From Endothia cerciana (Eukaryota > Ascomycota > Sordariomycetes > Diaporthales > Cryphonectriaceae), in assembly GCA_026119935.1 (NCBI GenBank), contig JALRMH010000033.1:186001-250000 (forward strand): a stretch of 64,000 nucleotides of DNA, in the 5' to 3' direction. The stretch's first letter is position 1. Every line of letters begins with the position of its first letter. Positions 45,322 through 57,632 of this stretch are shown here, in pieces. A program made the translations under genes and the position numbers. The notes beneath the pieces were generated by a model, which was not told where the DNA came from, searched no databases, and saw only the letters and a list, made by a program, of their open reading frames with translations.

Positions 45322-46474
45322 ATGACAGAGACCGCAGGAATGAGCCCCGAGGATGCCGCCGCCGCACGAGCGGCCGAGCAGGCGCGCATCCGCAAGGAAC
45401 GCCGCGAGGCCAAGATCAAGGCGGGCGGCAGCGCGAGGCTGAACAAGATCACCGGGCTGGGAGGTGGCATCCAGAGGGGTATGCATACCTGGGCGGGGGC
45501 CCCGGAGACGCTCCCCACGGCCTCCCTGACTTCAACAAGAAGGGGGGAAAAAAAAAACAAAAAAAAAAAAACACTGCTGACGGCACCCGATATGAGCAGA
45601 TCCCATCCCTGCCAACCCATCATCTCGAGGGTCCTCGCCAGCGCCGGCACCACCGCCGGCTGCTAACCCCCAGCCGGCCTCCCCCGAGCAGCAGCAGCAT
45701 GCCGACCCCGAGGAGATCGACATCTCCCAGCACTACTACAGGCCCGAAACAACGAACCGCATCTCCCCATCAGGTCCAGCGGGCGGCGGCGCCGACCCTG
45801 CCAACCTCTCCGAAGACCAGCTCCGCCAGATGATGCTGGGCTTCGACCCCTCGATGCTCGGCATGGGCGGCGCCGACGGCGAAGGGCCGAACCCCGAGGA
45901 CCCGATGGTGAAGATGCTCTCGCAGATGCTCGGAGGGGGTGGCCCCGGCGGCGCCGGCCCATCGCCCTTCGGCCCCGGGGACCAGAACCCCCTGGCGCAG
46001 CTCGCCTCCATGAGCGGCGGCGGGCAGCCACAGCCGGCCGCGGCGGGGTCCGACGCGTACACCGCGGTGTGGCGCCTGCTGCACTTCGTGCTCGCCACGG
46101 GGCTGGGCCTGTACCTCGCGCGGGCGTCCGGCTCCGCCGGGACCCGGGTCGAGAGGGAGCGCGGGGCGTTCGCGGCGGCGACGGCGGGGCGGGCGGGGGA
46201 CGACGAGGACGGGGGCGGCGAGGCGGAGCGGAGGAGGCACTTCTTCTGGGCGTTCGCGACGGCCGAGGCGGTCCTGCTGACGAGCCGCTTCTTCCTCGAC
46301 CGCGGGCGGCCGGCGCCGGGGGTGCTGAGCGCGATCATGGGGTTCCTGCCGGAGGGGAAGTGGAAGGCGTACCTCGGCACCGGGCTGCGGTACTCGCAGA
46401 TATTCACCACCGTGAGGTCGGACATCCTGGCGTGTGTCTTCGTCATGGGTATCTGTGCTTGGTTTAGGTCTTAG
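45322..46474 (+). CDS. GET2: GET complex subunit Get2 (tail-anchored protein insertion)
   Basis: Predicted CDS join(45322..45478, 45600..46474), 343 residues. Get2 is the ER receptor that captures Get3 loaded with tail-anchored protein. The cytosolic N-terminus carries the Get3-binding basic helix (ARIRKERREAKIKAGGSARL then NKITG). A disordered Gly/Pro-rich linker follows with LSEDQLRQMMLGFDPSMLGM and PMVKMLSQMLGGG. Three C-terminal membrane segments follow (VWRLLHFVLATGLGLYLARA, HFFWAFATAEAVLLTSRFFL, SDILACVFVMGICAWF). The single intron (GTATGC..GAGCAG) contains a long A-rich run. It is convergent with the next gene 379 bp away. Confidence 0.88.
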
Positions 46475-46853
46475 GCTGCGCCGGGCTAGAGTATGGAGAC
46501 AGGACTGCCGCTGGGAAGTGTTCTCATCGGCCTGGATGTCTACCGCCTGCTACTAGAAAGACAAAGAAAGTAATGAGACGTCAGATCATACTACGGGTGT
46601 GAACACAACCATCCCTGACGCTAAAGGGTCCTTCTCACCATGGAAAGTCGTTTGACCTGATCCTCTGGCTGTAATCATCATGCCTCTTCTTCTTCTTCTT
46701 CTTCTCCCCCCCCCTCAGGACAATGTCTACACGGTCTATGACTGCCAAAACCACAATGCTAAGACCTTATCAAACTCCTTCAACACCTTTGGTTAACCTC
46801 CCCCTTCTGTTCCTAACCGTCCCTCCTCTCAGTGGCCACCACGCCGATGACCT

Positions 46854-48550
46854 CTACGCAGCAAGCACCATCCTCAACACGCCCCCCAGCACACCCCTCA
46901 CCCTCCTCTTGTTCTCCAGCACGCACGTGAACACCACGGCCGTGCTGGCCGCAAAAGCCACCCTCTCCACCCACTGCCTGTCAGCATCGTACCGCCTCGG
47001 CAGCACCGTCGCCACCGCGCGCGGCGCCACGAACAGCGCGAGCTCCTTCCTCCGGCCCGCCGTCTCGAGGAGCACGCTCCACCCGCACAGGAGGCACCCG
47101 GCGCCGACGCAGAGCCCGCCGTCGATCTTCTGCCGCGCGGGCGGCGACGTGCCCAGGACGGGCGGGCCGACGCGCGTGCGGGCCAGGCACACGCCGTAGT
47201 AGAAGAGCGCGATGAAGGCGCCGAGGAAGGCCGACGAGCGGGAGGCGGAGGAGAGGGTGCGCACGAGGTCGCGCCTGAGGTCCCTGGAGCCCCGCGCGCG
47301 GGCGGCGAACATGACCATCTGCAGCGGGAGGTACGTCTTCATGCTCCACACCCACGCGCGCCGGAACCGGCTGAGGGCGTGCAGCTCGCACGACGGGCCG
47401 ACGCCCATGTGCACCATCTCGCACGGGAAAGGGATGCTGACGGCCGGATCCCCCCAGGCCGGCGGCCAGCCGAAGTCCTCGCACATGCCCCGGAGCAGGG
47501 GTGCCTGCCCCGTGTCCTCGCCATACCGCAGGGTCTGTGCGCGGCAGCGCTGGAGGGCGACGATGAGGCGCTCGTCGACGGACGCGGCCGAGGCGATCCA
47601 CTTGTTGTACGCGCGGGGGAGGGCGTGCGGTGCGTAGAACCAGTTCCACATCACGATGCCGGAGGTCAGGGCGAAGACGAGGGGGTCAGTGAGCGTGGAC
47701 GTGAGGTAGTCCAGGGTGCGGGTTGTTCTGCTGGCGGACGGGGAGCGGACCACGCGGCGCAGGGACCAGAGTTCCCCTATGATCACGTCGAGAGCGCGGG
47801 TGGCGGCGAAGAGGGTAAGGTCCAGAGTGCGTCCTGCTTGGGGCTTGGCGGTGGCCTTGGGGGAGGCTGTGTCCCCTTCCGGAGGCAGCTGCCGGCCCCC
47901 CTCCGCCGTCCCGTTCGTGCTGGTGGGTGGGCTGAGGGGCGTCTGCAGTAGTTGTATGCTGAACCATGCCGCGACCGCGGAGGAAAGCCATCTTGAAAGT
48001 CTGGTGCGCTCTTGTCAGGACGAGTGCTCACCATGGGTGGCAGGGGGCTGGCTCTCCCGTGGGCTCACCTTGTCCTCGCGGTATCTGATAGATTCTGGAA
48101 GAGGCGGGCGGATGCCCTACGCAGGACAGGCTATCCCGAAGGAAACACGCTGGTCAACAGAGATCGGCCGCGGGGTGCTTGGGCCTTGGCATTGCGACGA
48201 CCCACCTCCAGCAGAGTGCTCCCGCCGGCAAGGGCAGCACAGAAAGTAGGGAACCGGTTCACCTGAGCCCCAGCGCTCAGTATCTTCCTCAGCGACCCGA
48301 GCAGCGGGGGCGGTGGTCTGTCCGACGGCGCAGCGCCGTCCCCAGGCACCGTCCGCCCCCGTGCCAGCTCCTGAAGGCGATACAGCAGCAACGAGAACAC
48401 CCGGGGGCCGACACTGAAGCCATAGCCGAGCAGATACGCGCGCACCAGCGGTCCCAGCGAAGGGGGGATGGCGGCGTCCCATCTTCGCGGAGGCGATCTG
48501 GCTCTTGTCGAGAGGGCATTAGATTTCATGGATGGCGAGGGCGACGACAT
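46854..48550 (-). CDS. TMEM135-like integral membrane protein
   Basis: Predicted CDS on the minus strand, join(48550..48206, 48130..48069, 48000..46854), 517 residues. Exon 1 holds the conserved LVRAYLLGYGFSVGPRVFSL and NRFPTFCAALAGGSTLLE. The 62-nt exon 2 gives PVLRRASARLFQNLSDTART. Exon 3 continues RLSRWLSSAVAAWFSIQLLQ, then DPLVFALTSGIVMWNWFYAP, then SAFLGAFIALFYYGVCLART near the C-terminus. This is the TMEM135/peroxisomal Tim17-like membrane family, implicated in peroxisome and mitochondrial function in animals; the fungal role is unclear. A Cys and His-containing loop (RGMCEDFGWPPAWGD) is typical. Introns are GTGGGT..ATAG and GTGAGC..CCAG. Confidence 0.8.
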
Positions 48551-49940
48551 TGGTTGCAGGATCGGGGCTGGACGAAAGTTTAGATGAGGCGGCGTCGTCA
48601 ATTGGAAGGTGCTTGTGGAATGGCATGTGAAAGCGCTCGGGCAAAGCACACAGCAGCAGACGCGCTGCCGTGCCGTGCCGTGCAGGGGGGGGGGCCGGGG
48701 GTGAAAGAGATGCGCGCCGCTCCTGCAGCCTCCCTCAGGTTGTGGACGGGCCCTCTGCCGTGTCAACCAGGCGTCAGTCCCGAGGGTCCAGGCCGAGGCA
48801 CTACGATGAGGGGGTGTATACGATATGTGCGACAATATAGGACCGAGCCTGCGGCGATCTGAGGTACCAGTCATAACACCACGGCCTTCTGGATTACCGG
48901 GTTTGGTAACTGGGAACGGCCATCGTCGGCTGAACTGAGCACGCCAGCCAGCCAGCCAAGGCTGGCGGCTGTCCTCCGGTCCAACAAGTCGTCAGACAGA
49001 GCCTCCCGCGACAGCGTTGGGTCATTGAACCCCCCCCGAGGACAGCAACGTTCAAAAGGAAATGGTGGCTGACAGACGAGGCTGGATTATGCCTCCCAAG
49101 GCGGGCCCGAGCCCCGGTCTGCCGAGCCCCCCTCACCGCGGACGCACGCCGCCGCATAATTGGCCTGACATGGCGAGGACGAGAGGGGAAGTTGAGGAGG
49201 GCACAGGATCATGTCATGTATAGACCTTACAGTATCAGACATAGAGATGCGGTCTAGGACCCAGGGCGGGTGTGATGTGATGGCCTGACAAGAGTCAAAA
49301 TCGAGACGGACATACCAACGATGTCTAGTACGACAGGTCTCCTGGCCACGAAGGACTACTGGTCGGAACGAGGGATGGGGAGAGGCTAAACCTGCTAGAT
49401 GCTGGTCGTGAGGTAGGACAGCGGCTGTAAAGCTGGCGGTGGGGGGGGGGGGTTGGTTTTTCTTGGGGGGGAGGGGGGTGCGGCTTACTTGGGAGGTCTT
49501 GCGAACCGGAAGGGGAGTCTGTCTGCAGAGGACCGGTGCCGTAGAGTGAGGTGAGTGCCGTGGTCTGCTGGTGCGGTGTGACGTCGGCGGTGTCCTTGGG
49601 CGGAGCAGGCCTTCACCTCAAGCAGCTACTATGGATGGATGGATGGCTGATGTTGCAAGTCGATGATGATGCCCTCGACCTGGAGGCATCAGCGCGGATA
49701 GGCAGCGGGCCAGGCCGTTGTCATCCCTCACGGCCTTCAGCCCACGACCCTGTTCGGTTGTCAGTGCGCTGTTTCTAGTATTGTTCTACGGATGCACGGC
49801 TCGTTCGATGATCGGCCGGTACAGCGCAAGCCTAGTGGTAGTAGGAATAGATCATGGAGGGGGCGCCTGGAAGGACCTTGCCAATCGAGATCACGGCAGT
49901 CTGGTCATGTAAGCGCATTAATCATAATAATCATAATAAC

Positions 49941-49976
<36 letters not shown>
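49941..49976. repeat. ATA trinucleotide microsatellite, 12 units
   Basis: Uninterrupted 36-nt ATA repeat, preceded by imperfect ATCATA units. Confidence 0.95.
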
Positions 49977-49977
<1 letters not shown>

Positions 49978-51348
49978 CAAAAAGACACATCTCAAGGAAT
50001 CTCCTCTTTGAGAATGCCCTGGACAGATACATCATGGCCCACCGGGGACCAGCATCGCGCAGGGCCGGGTGCGCGGAGTTCGCTGTCTAGCCGGAGGCTG
50101 GTCCACCCACCTGATGAGGAGGAGCAGAGCAGATCAGATCGGGTCTGGTCGATCTGAACCTGCTCGGGACGTCCAGATTCGTGACCGACCGGGAGAGGGA
50201 ATGCAATGCTGTCCAGTCGAGTTCGGTTTCCCCTCTCCCCGTCCGCGCCATCCCTCCAACACACCCTTGAGGTCGTCGCATCCTCACATCCTTTCCGTGA
50301 CAAATATATTGCAGCACCTCGTGGAACTTGAACGCCTGACAGCCATGGTGGACCTCGTCCTAACCCCCGGTTTGTACAATGGTCAAAAGTCCGCGCTGTA
50401 CTATGTACCTTCCAGTGCGGCCTACTGTTGGGAGGACAGCCGTTAGATGAGCTGGGCGGAGCTCGAGCTCGAACAGGACCTGGAGGCCACCACTATGGCA
50501 TACTGGGTTAGTAGTACTAACATACTAGCATGGCTGGTGGGCCCCCCAGCATACCTTGGCTGACGGGGCGTCGGCGCGCTGACATGTGAAAGTCCTCTCC
50601 TCCTCTTTTCCTTCTGCCGGGGGTGTTGGTGGGCACCAGGGCATATCGTGGGGAAGAACTGGCCATTTTGCATAACCCGGGGCGGTTGGGGGGGGGGGGC
50701 TGACCAGAGGGGTTATCTGCATATCAGGCGTGCAGAGGCCCCCCCCTGATGTTGTAGTATATGCATCAGGGCACACCTGATCCCACGCGGTATCACACTA
50801 AGCGGGATGATGCCCTAGCAGGAGAGGACCAGCGGTGCAATGCCTCGACTTGAGGGCCAAGCAAGCACCCGGACCCACCCGCCCCAAGCTCGAATCGGGC
50901 CTGGTGCTTGGCCGTCTCCCGGAGTAGTGTCAGGAGGGGCGGGGCGGATGGACCCTCGAAAAGGCTTTGCCGTGGGCTTGCGCCGGGCAGATGCAGGTGT
51001 GCTTGCTGCTGCTGTGGTGGGCAGCCAGTTGGTCGGTCACTGCAGCTCTGATAAGTCCAACCGCACATCAGAGGGAGGCACCAGGAAGGGCTGCCTGCAT
51101 CAGCACACCTCATCCTCAGCACGCCCGCTCGCTCTACTCTACTCGCTCCTGGCCCTCGAGCCCTGCCACAGCACCGCCCGCCGCACTCGACACGGGCGAC
51201 CAAAGTTCTTGCGCAGACAGCCCTTCCGGCACCGAGCTCGACCGATCCCCCCCTCCGACCTTTCCCATCACCCGCAGAGCCTTCCCCGTGCTGCTGGGGT
51301 GTCCGTCTTGGTGAGGAGCGACAGACCACACGCCCACCACCCACGCAT

Positions 51349-51373
51349 CACCTCACCTCACCTCACCTCACCT
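51349..51373. repeat. CACCT pentanucleotide repeat, 5 units
   Basis: Five tandem CACCT units in the presumed leader region of the bHLH gene. Confidence 0.9.
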
Positions 51374-51978
51374 CCTTCGTCCCAACCCCAGAAACTGGCC
51401 GAGATTGCCTGCGCACCAAGCCTCAACCGCGGTCAACGCAGGCACAACTTGATACCAACACCGCCGCGCCCTCTTCCTCCCGCGCGGAAGAGGGTTCTCT
51501 GGAAGGTCCGGACGAACATTTATTTTTCAGCGTGCCGCTCTGCTCTGTAGCCTATCCTGCCCGCAACGACAGGCACCAAGGCTTGCTCCTCGCAGCCCGC
51601 CCGGCCCATCTCCCAATTCGACATCGAGCCCTGAAAGGCTTGCCGTAACCGTGCTAGGGCATCTCGAGATCAGGGCTCGTCTTATTACAAGATCGGGGTT
51701 CCAGACACCTCCATAACCGGCCGACTCTGGCAGCTCTTGGCGCCGTGCCTGGGCTCAGTTTCAGGCTCTCCCCTCTCCACCCACAAATATGCTGCCTTGA
51801 CCTCCAGCATCGCCTGAAGGGATCGCTTTGACAGAAGGTGGGCAGAAGAGCTTCGTGGGGGAAACGCGAGCAAGAACCGCCGCTTCGTGTGCCTGAAGAT
51901 CGATCTTCATATCTCGAACATCTCCCCAGCAGCCATCCTTCGACCCGGGCGACCTCTCACCTTCCCGGAGACGCACTC

Positions 51979-53638
51979 ATGCTGGCCGCTTACCCGGGCC
52001 CGACAATGGGTTCGAGACGGCCGCTTTCTGGCGGCGACGGTCTGCCATTTGGCTGTGAGTCACCAGCTGTCTTTTTCTTCTTCTTTTCTTTTTTTCCTTT
52101 TTCTTTTCCCCTATGAAGCCTCATCTCCTCCTCGTGATTCCAGGAGCTGATCAGCATTGCGTATCCCAGACGTTGGTCCGGTGACCGCAACCAACGACGA
52201 TCAGGAGGCGATGGCCCCGGTCTTCGACTTCTTCGGCGGACAGCCTCCACCACCAGCTCCTGCTCCGGCCCCTGGCCCTCCCGTCCTCTCGTCCACCGAG
52301 ACGAGTAAACTCACCAGCCTCTTGGACAGTATCCTGGGCACCGATAACTACGGCCAGTACAGTTTTGGCGAGGGCTTTTCCAACGACGAGTTCGATGTGC
52401 CACCCGCGCTCGAGGGCGTATCTACGTCCTACGGGCCATCCTTGAATGGTCTCCCAAGCAGTGGCTACTTCCTGGGTGCTGCACAAGGGAGCTTGCCAAC
52501 GAGAGACGCGATCCCCCCCACGACGATGGCCTCCGCGGCCATGAATCCAGCCCTCGAGGCCGGCCTAGTACCCTCGCCCAATCTGATGCAGTTTCCCCGG
52601 CCTATCGCCGCCTCATCGTCTGCCTATCCCCCACCAGGCACATTCGCTCCCCAGGCCTCTCCAGTTAGCCAGCATCACCGTGATCGATCACAGTACTCAC
52701 CTGATGTGGTAGAAGCCGCAACTGTACTTCACAATCGATCGCACAGCATGAAGAGCGTTCCCGACACGCAGAACGAGGCTAGCCTCCCACGTGGGTCCCG
52801 CCAACGGCCGTCCATCCAAGGCAGGGGGCCGCCAGGTCGACATCTGCGATACCAAGAAATGGAGGAGTTCCAGAAGGAAGGACGACGCATGTCGCAGTCC
52901 ACACATGCCGCCGATCAGCAGGATACCTGGGTGCCCTGGATTTTCGGGGCAAACGCCGTCCGGTCCGACGCGCGCACGACTCCGACCTCCCCGCCGGTAA
53001 CCCTGCAGTACGGCACCGATCAGAGTTTTGCCAACGACAACCGGCCGTTCGAGCCGCTGCTGGAAAAGGACACGTCAGCAGCCCTGCAGGAGCGCCAGAT
53101 GAGCTACATGTCGGCGATCGAGCTCTCGAGGAGCAACGACACGACTCCCGGGCCAGATACGCCGCTGAACGGCGACGGCGTCCAAGGGACCAGGGCCCAG
53201 CCCAAGGCCCTGAGGATCGAGGCGAACGGCCACAACGGCCGGAGGCACCGGAAGAGCAGATCCGGCGACGACGATCTGGATTATGAGGAGGAGCCGCAGA
53301 GCGCAGCCTCAAGGACCTCGGCTCGGAAGCGCAAGTCCAAGGCCGACTCGGTGGATTCGCCCGGCGCAGACGCGGGCGGATCAGGCTCGGGCAAGCGGAG
53401 GAAGTCCGCAGCCGCGGCTAAGAGGGAGAACCTGTCCGAGCACCAGAAGCGGGAGAACCACATCAATAGCGAGAAGAAGCGCCGCAAGGTCATCTCCACC
53501 GGCTTCGAGAACCTCGGCCTCATTGTCCCCGCCGCCAATGGTGGGAATACCAGCAAGAGCGCCGTGTTGGAGTCCACGGTCTTGTTCCTGCAGGAACTCA
53601 TCGATGGCAATGCGCGTCTCAGGCAGACTTACCTGTGA
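51979..53638 (+). CDS. bHLH transcription factor (Ino2/Ino4-like)
   Basis: Predicted CDS join(51979..52054, 52170..53638), 514 residues. A shorter alternative starts at the ATG at 52211 in exon 2 (475 residues). The upstream exon is favoured because its GTGAGT donor and CCCAG acceptor keep frame and give a sensible join. The N-terminus is Pro/Ser/Gly-rich and disordered. The C-terminal bHLH (about residues 440-510) reads LSEHQKRENHINSEKKRRKV, then ISTGFENLGLIVPA and KSAVLESTVLFLQELIDGNA. His, Glu and Arg at the key basic positions predict binding to E-boxes of CANNTG type. A Lys/Arg-rich signal precedes it. Targets are unknown; lipid-related roles are only suggested by the resemblance to Ino4. 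Confidence 0.82.
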
Positions 53639-54928
53639 GATCGGCATGTGCGCACACTAGAAAGTGCCCTGGGGTTACATACCTCGGTCCAAAGTGCTTC
53701 TTTTGGTGGGCTTGTGGTAGGACACTGACCCCTTCGCCGAGCGCGCGGACTATTCTTGTCCCACCCACACCAGAGCTGCACAGCAGGTGCATATGCAGGA
53801 GCGGCATAAGTCGGACGAGTATCAAAAAGTTCCCATGGCCCCAGGAGGCTCTCCGTCAATTCAACGGTAAGGATTGCTTGATTTCCACAGCGGCAAAGGC
53901 GTTTCGGGCGGTATCTGATAGGATGCGTTTGGTTTACTATATCGGAGTTTTTCGGGCTGGGCTTTGGTCTCGGAATTGATATCCCCGTCAAGCGAACTGG
54001 ACTCATTGACTCTCATCACATTGGGTATTGGAAGGGGAACGCCGCCTCGTAGGGACGGGTCGAGAGCTGGCTGGAATAATACCTCTATTGTGGACCAACG
54101 GGAGGAGGCAAAAAATGGGAAGGCTACATCAATATTATATACCCTTCGGATCCATCCCCTAGGGACGAACCAACCAAACTTAGTCATTATCACACTTATG
54201 CTTCGGCTGCTCGCCCACCTGCGCCCCTGAAATCGCCGTGCAGAAAGGGCTTTTGCGAATGCGATCAAGGACACGAACGGGCTTACACAAACCTCATCTG
54301 GGCTCGTCACGAGGCCCGCGGCCCCGACGTCTCGCCATAGGTAGGCACTTGTCCAGAAAGTCAGGTCGGACCCCCGGGGCCTCTCGACTCAGGATGGAAC
54401 CCAGCTCCAGAGACCACCCCCCCTCCCCCCTACAGTTTCAACCCGAGATTATCGAGATCCATGGGAGAAGAGAGGGGGAAATGGGGGGAACGGTGGTCGG
54501 GCGCCGGGCGGGGGTTAACGTGAGATTTTCCTGTGGTTCGATTGCATTTGTCATACTACATAATATGATAGGACTGTACAATCCTAACCACATGAAGAGA
54601 CTGTTTTTCTTTCTTTTTCTCCCCCCCCCCCCTTCCCCCAAGTCCATCTATTGAGGGCAAGAAAGAAAACCCCCAGCGCCAGAGGCAATAAGCAGAGAGA
54701 TGGATATCCCATGGCTTGCTTCACTACACAGACGCAGGCATGAACAAGGAAGGAAGGTGTGGCTTCCGTCAGGGTAAGAGGGGGCCGTATGGCCCTTGAG
54801 AATCTGCTCAGACCCATCTGGCGTGGTTCCGGCGCGTTAAGAGGTTGTACATCTCACAGGCCCGGTGGAGGAGGCATCTGTTCCCACTGTCAGCCGCACG
54901 TTCAACTCAGCCCGATCGGCATTAGGTT
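53639..54928. other. Intergenic region between convergent genes
   Basis: 3' flanks of the bHLH and KH genes. C12 at 54621-54632 follows a T-rich stretch. No gene seen. Confidence 0.6.
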
Positions 54929-57032
54929 TCAGGGAAGACTGCATACGTTGTTGTACCCCGTCGTGCCAGGAGGCGAGCCCGAAGGTGGGGGTGGTGCAGG
55001 GGCGCTCGGGGGGGGTGGTGGAGGAGGCTGCTCGGCCGGAGGCGGAGGCGGGCTGCCGGATGCGCCCGGGGCAGCACCAGGAGCACCTGGGGCACCGCCC
55101 TGCTGCTGTTGCGCGGCCTGCATCGCAGCATAGTACTGCTGATAATACTGGGCATATGCCGCATAGCCGCCGTACGCGGCGTACGGATCCTCCCCGCCCT
55201 GCTGCTGCCCGCCGCCGTAGAGCTGGGCATACTGGGCGGCGTAGTCTCCGAGCGAGTAAGGAGCAGGGTTGGCGCTGTTGGTAGACGGAGAGGAGACGGT
55301 TGGGGTGGTGGGCGGACCCGGGTTGGGTGAATTGTAGTTGCTGTAACCGCCTTGACCCTGGCTGCCTTGGCGGTCGCCGCGTCGGTCGTTGTATCTGTCT
55401 CCACCGCCGTGTCGGTCGCCGCCGCCGTACCTGTCTCCTCCGCCGTAGCGATCACCGCCGTTGTAGCGCTCTCCCCCGCCGTAGCCGTGACCGCCACCGC
55501 CGTAGCTGTTGCGTGGGGGGCGGGATTTGAAGTCCTCGTACTGCTCCTTGACATTGACCAGGAGATCTTCACAGAGCTCCTTTGCGGTCTGGACCATCTT
55601 TGGATCGGGGCCACTGCGCAAGGGGTCAGATAGTTCAATGAGACCCCAAAGGATGTGTTACTCACGCGACGTGCAAGTACATATCCTCCTCGGCCTCGCG
55701 GCCCGTCGAGTTCTCGATGTAGCCAGAACCACGGCCCTTAATCTGCACACGACAGCCGGTCTCCTGCTGAATGTGCTTGACGTACGAGCCGCCGTGGCCC
55801 ACGACCTGCGCACGGAGGTTGAAACCGGGGACGGGCTCGAGGTTGATGGGGATCTTCTCCTCGGGCCATTTGCGCTAGACATGGTCAGCAAAACCGAGGC
55901 CGACCTGTATCCATAGTGGAGCACGTACTCGGCCAAACTCATCACGCTCGACCGGCTCCTGCTCTCGGCGGCGGAATCGCCGCTCGTCGACCAGCTGGGG
56001 CAGCTCCTGTTGCATCAGCTCCTCGATCTTCTGCACTGCCATCTCGAGACCCTCCTTGGACGTGCTGGTGACGTGGAGATACAGCGGCGGATTCTGTACA
56101 CCATGGTTAGCAGGCCATTCGCTTTTCTTTTGGCTGGGGCCATCGTTTCTCTTACGGCTGCGGTGGCCATGCTCTTGTCCGGATAGTAGCTTCCCCGGGT
56201 GGTGACATCTTGGTAAGAACAAATTCGTCAACTTTCAACCTTCAACAACGACGGTATTCTGTCTTTTGGTGTGTTGGGTAGGTGGGTGGGTGGTAGCATA
56301 CCAGCGCCGGTCTCATCTTTGATCTAGAATTCAAGCAGGGGAGGTCAGCAGCGGCCAAAGAGACGATCTGTACGCGAGCTATCCAGCTTTCGAGTAAGCA
56401 AGACTGTTCTCGCATACAGAATGGACTGGGTAAGATTGAGGGAGAGCTGTGTGGATGATTGCATCTGACGATGTTTCTATCAGCAGGAATGACCAGGCAA
56501 GTATTTACCATTTTCTGGGTGGACCCCTTGGTCAGGGTGTATCGGTTGCGCAGGTCATTGACTTCGATGTCCTTGATGTAGTCGCCGTCCGCGATGTACA
56601 TGTCACCGTTGATGGTGCCGCCCGGCGGGCCATCGGACTTTGTGGACTCGGACCGGATTGGGGGCACGTCGACATGCTGGATGCCCTTGCGCGCCTGGAG
56701 TTGGGCATTGATCTTGGCGGCAGCGGCAGCTGTGTAGATGGGGTGGGTTAGTATCGTGGTTTCGGCCCTCGAAAAGCCCTCGTCCGCCCCTGGAGCGGCG
56801 GCGCAGCTCTCGACGGTGTCTTACCTGCGGCAGCGGCGGGGTCGGCGGGCGACTTGGCGGGAGATGCGTCGGTGTCGCGATCCTTGGACAATGGGCTTCT
56901 GTCGCGGACCGGGTCGTCTCTGCGGGCAGAGGGGGACCGAGAACGTCGGTCGAATCTCGAGTGCTTTCGAGGCTCGGGCTCTGTCTGGTCGAAGCGTGAC
57001 CGCTTGGTGGTGCGGCGCTCTGTGTCATCCAT
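54929..57032 (-). CDS. KH-domain RNA-binding protein, KHDC4/BLOM7 type
   Basis: Seven predicted exons on the minus strand: join(57032..56825, 56729..56509, 56323..56302, 56208..56156, 56093..55929, 55874..55666, 55613..54929), 520 residues. KHDC4 proteins bind RNA and associate with splicing factors. After an Arg/Ser-rich N-terminus come AAKINAQLQARKGIQHVDVP and the first KH-like unit (VNDLRNRYTLTKGSTQKMIK, DETGADVTTRGSYY, NPPLYLHVTSTSKEGLEMAV). The second KH domain (about residues 220-310) has PVPGFNLRAQVVGHGGSYVK with a GHGG loop, then IQQETGCRVQIKGRGSGYIE. The C-terminus has YGGG/RGG-like repeats, a Tyr/Gln-rich patch (AAYAQYYQQYYAAMQ) and poly-Pro. Exon 3 is only 22 nt. All joins keep frame and rebuild the conserved text. 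Confidence 0.88.
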
Positions 57033-57632
57033 GTCGACGAGGACCTGTGTTGGCGTCGAGTTGGCGTCGAGTCTGCGCACAGCTGAGGGTCTTTTGTGGA
57101 GGAGGTTTGGAGGGATGGAGTCGACGCGAGGCTGGAATTTCTGGTGTTGGAGTGGATTCGGCTAAATGTGGGGCCTGGTGCAAATGAATGCCTCGGTCCC
57201 ACCCACCCTGCTACTTCAACTCCAGCTTCGATCATTACTTTTGCAATGCCATGGCAGATTCACACCAGGGTTACATACGCGATGCAGTCCAGCTGGAGAT
57301 TGCTTTAAGACACCCGCTAAGTACGCATACAATCTTCTTGTTGTTCCTCGTAAGGCATCCTTTAGGTATATCAACTGCTCGAAGCAACGCCAAAGACCCT
57401 TGCGGCTCAGGCACAGGCACTTGCACTTGCACTGAACTGCTGGAGATTGGATATGTCTTGTGAGAAAGGCACACTTTTCAGTTCGCTTCTTTCTTGAAAC
57501 GCAATTTATGAAGTCAATCACCAGTGTCTCTCTTGCTTGCTCTATTTTCTTCTCATAATACAACGAAGCATCAAAATGCTCTACTACTATACGCGTGCGA
57601 CTTTTGAATTGGAACACTACCCCTTGGTGTCA
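57033..57632. other. Intergenic region: KHDC4 promoter and SEC31 3' flank
   Basis: Both flanking genes are on the minus strand. No gene supported. Confidence 0.6.

Larger units (their letters stand above)
48551..51978. other. Long intergenic region and probable bHLH-gene leader
   Basis: Holds G12 runs at 49441-49452 and 50688-50699, an (ATA)12 repeat and a (CACCT)5 repeat. From about 51.1 kb the sequence is CT-rich, suggesting a long promoter/5' leader for the bHLH gene. No protein gene supported. Confidence 0.5.

Noticed and set aside
46069..46467. Gly/Arg-rich plus-strand frame inside GET2
   Set aside because: Shadow of the GET2 exon; the Get2 frame carries the membrane segments and Get3-binding helix.
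49854..50090. Open frame with a long isoleucine run
   Set aside because: The isoleucines are a translation of the ATA microsatellite; no other coding feature is present.
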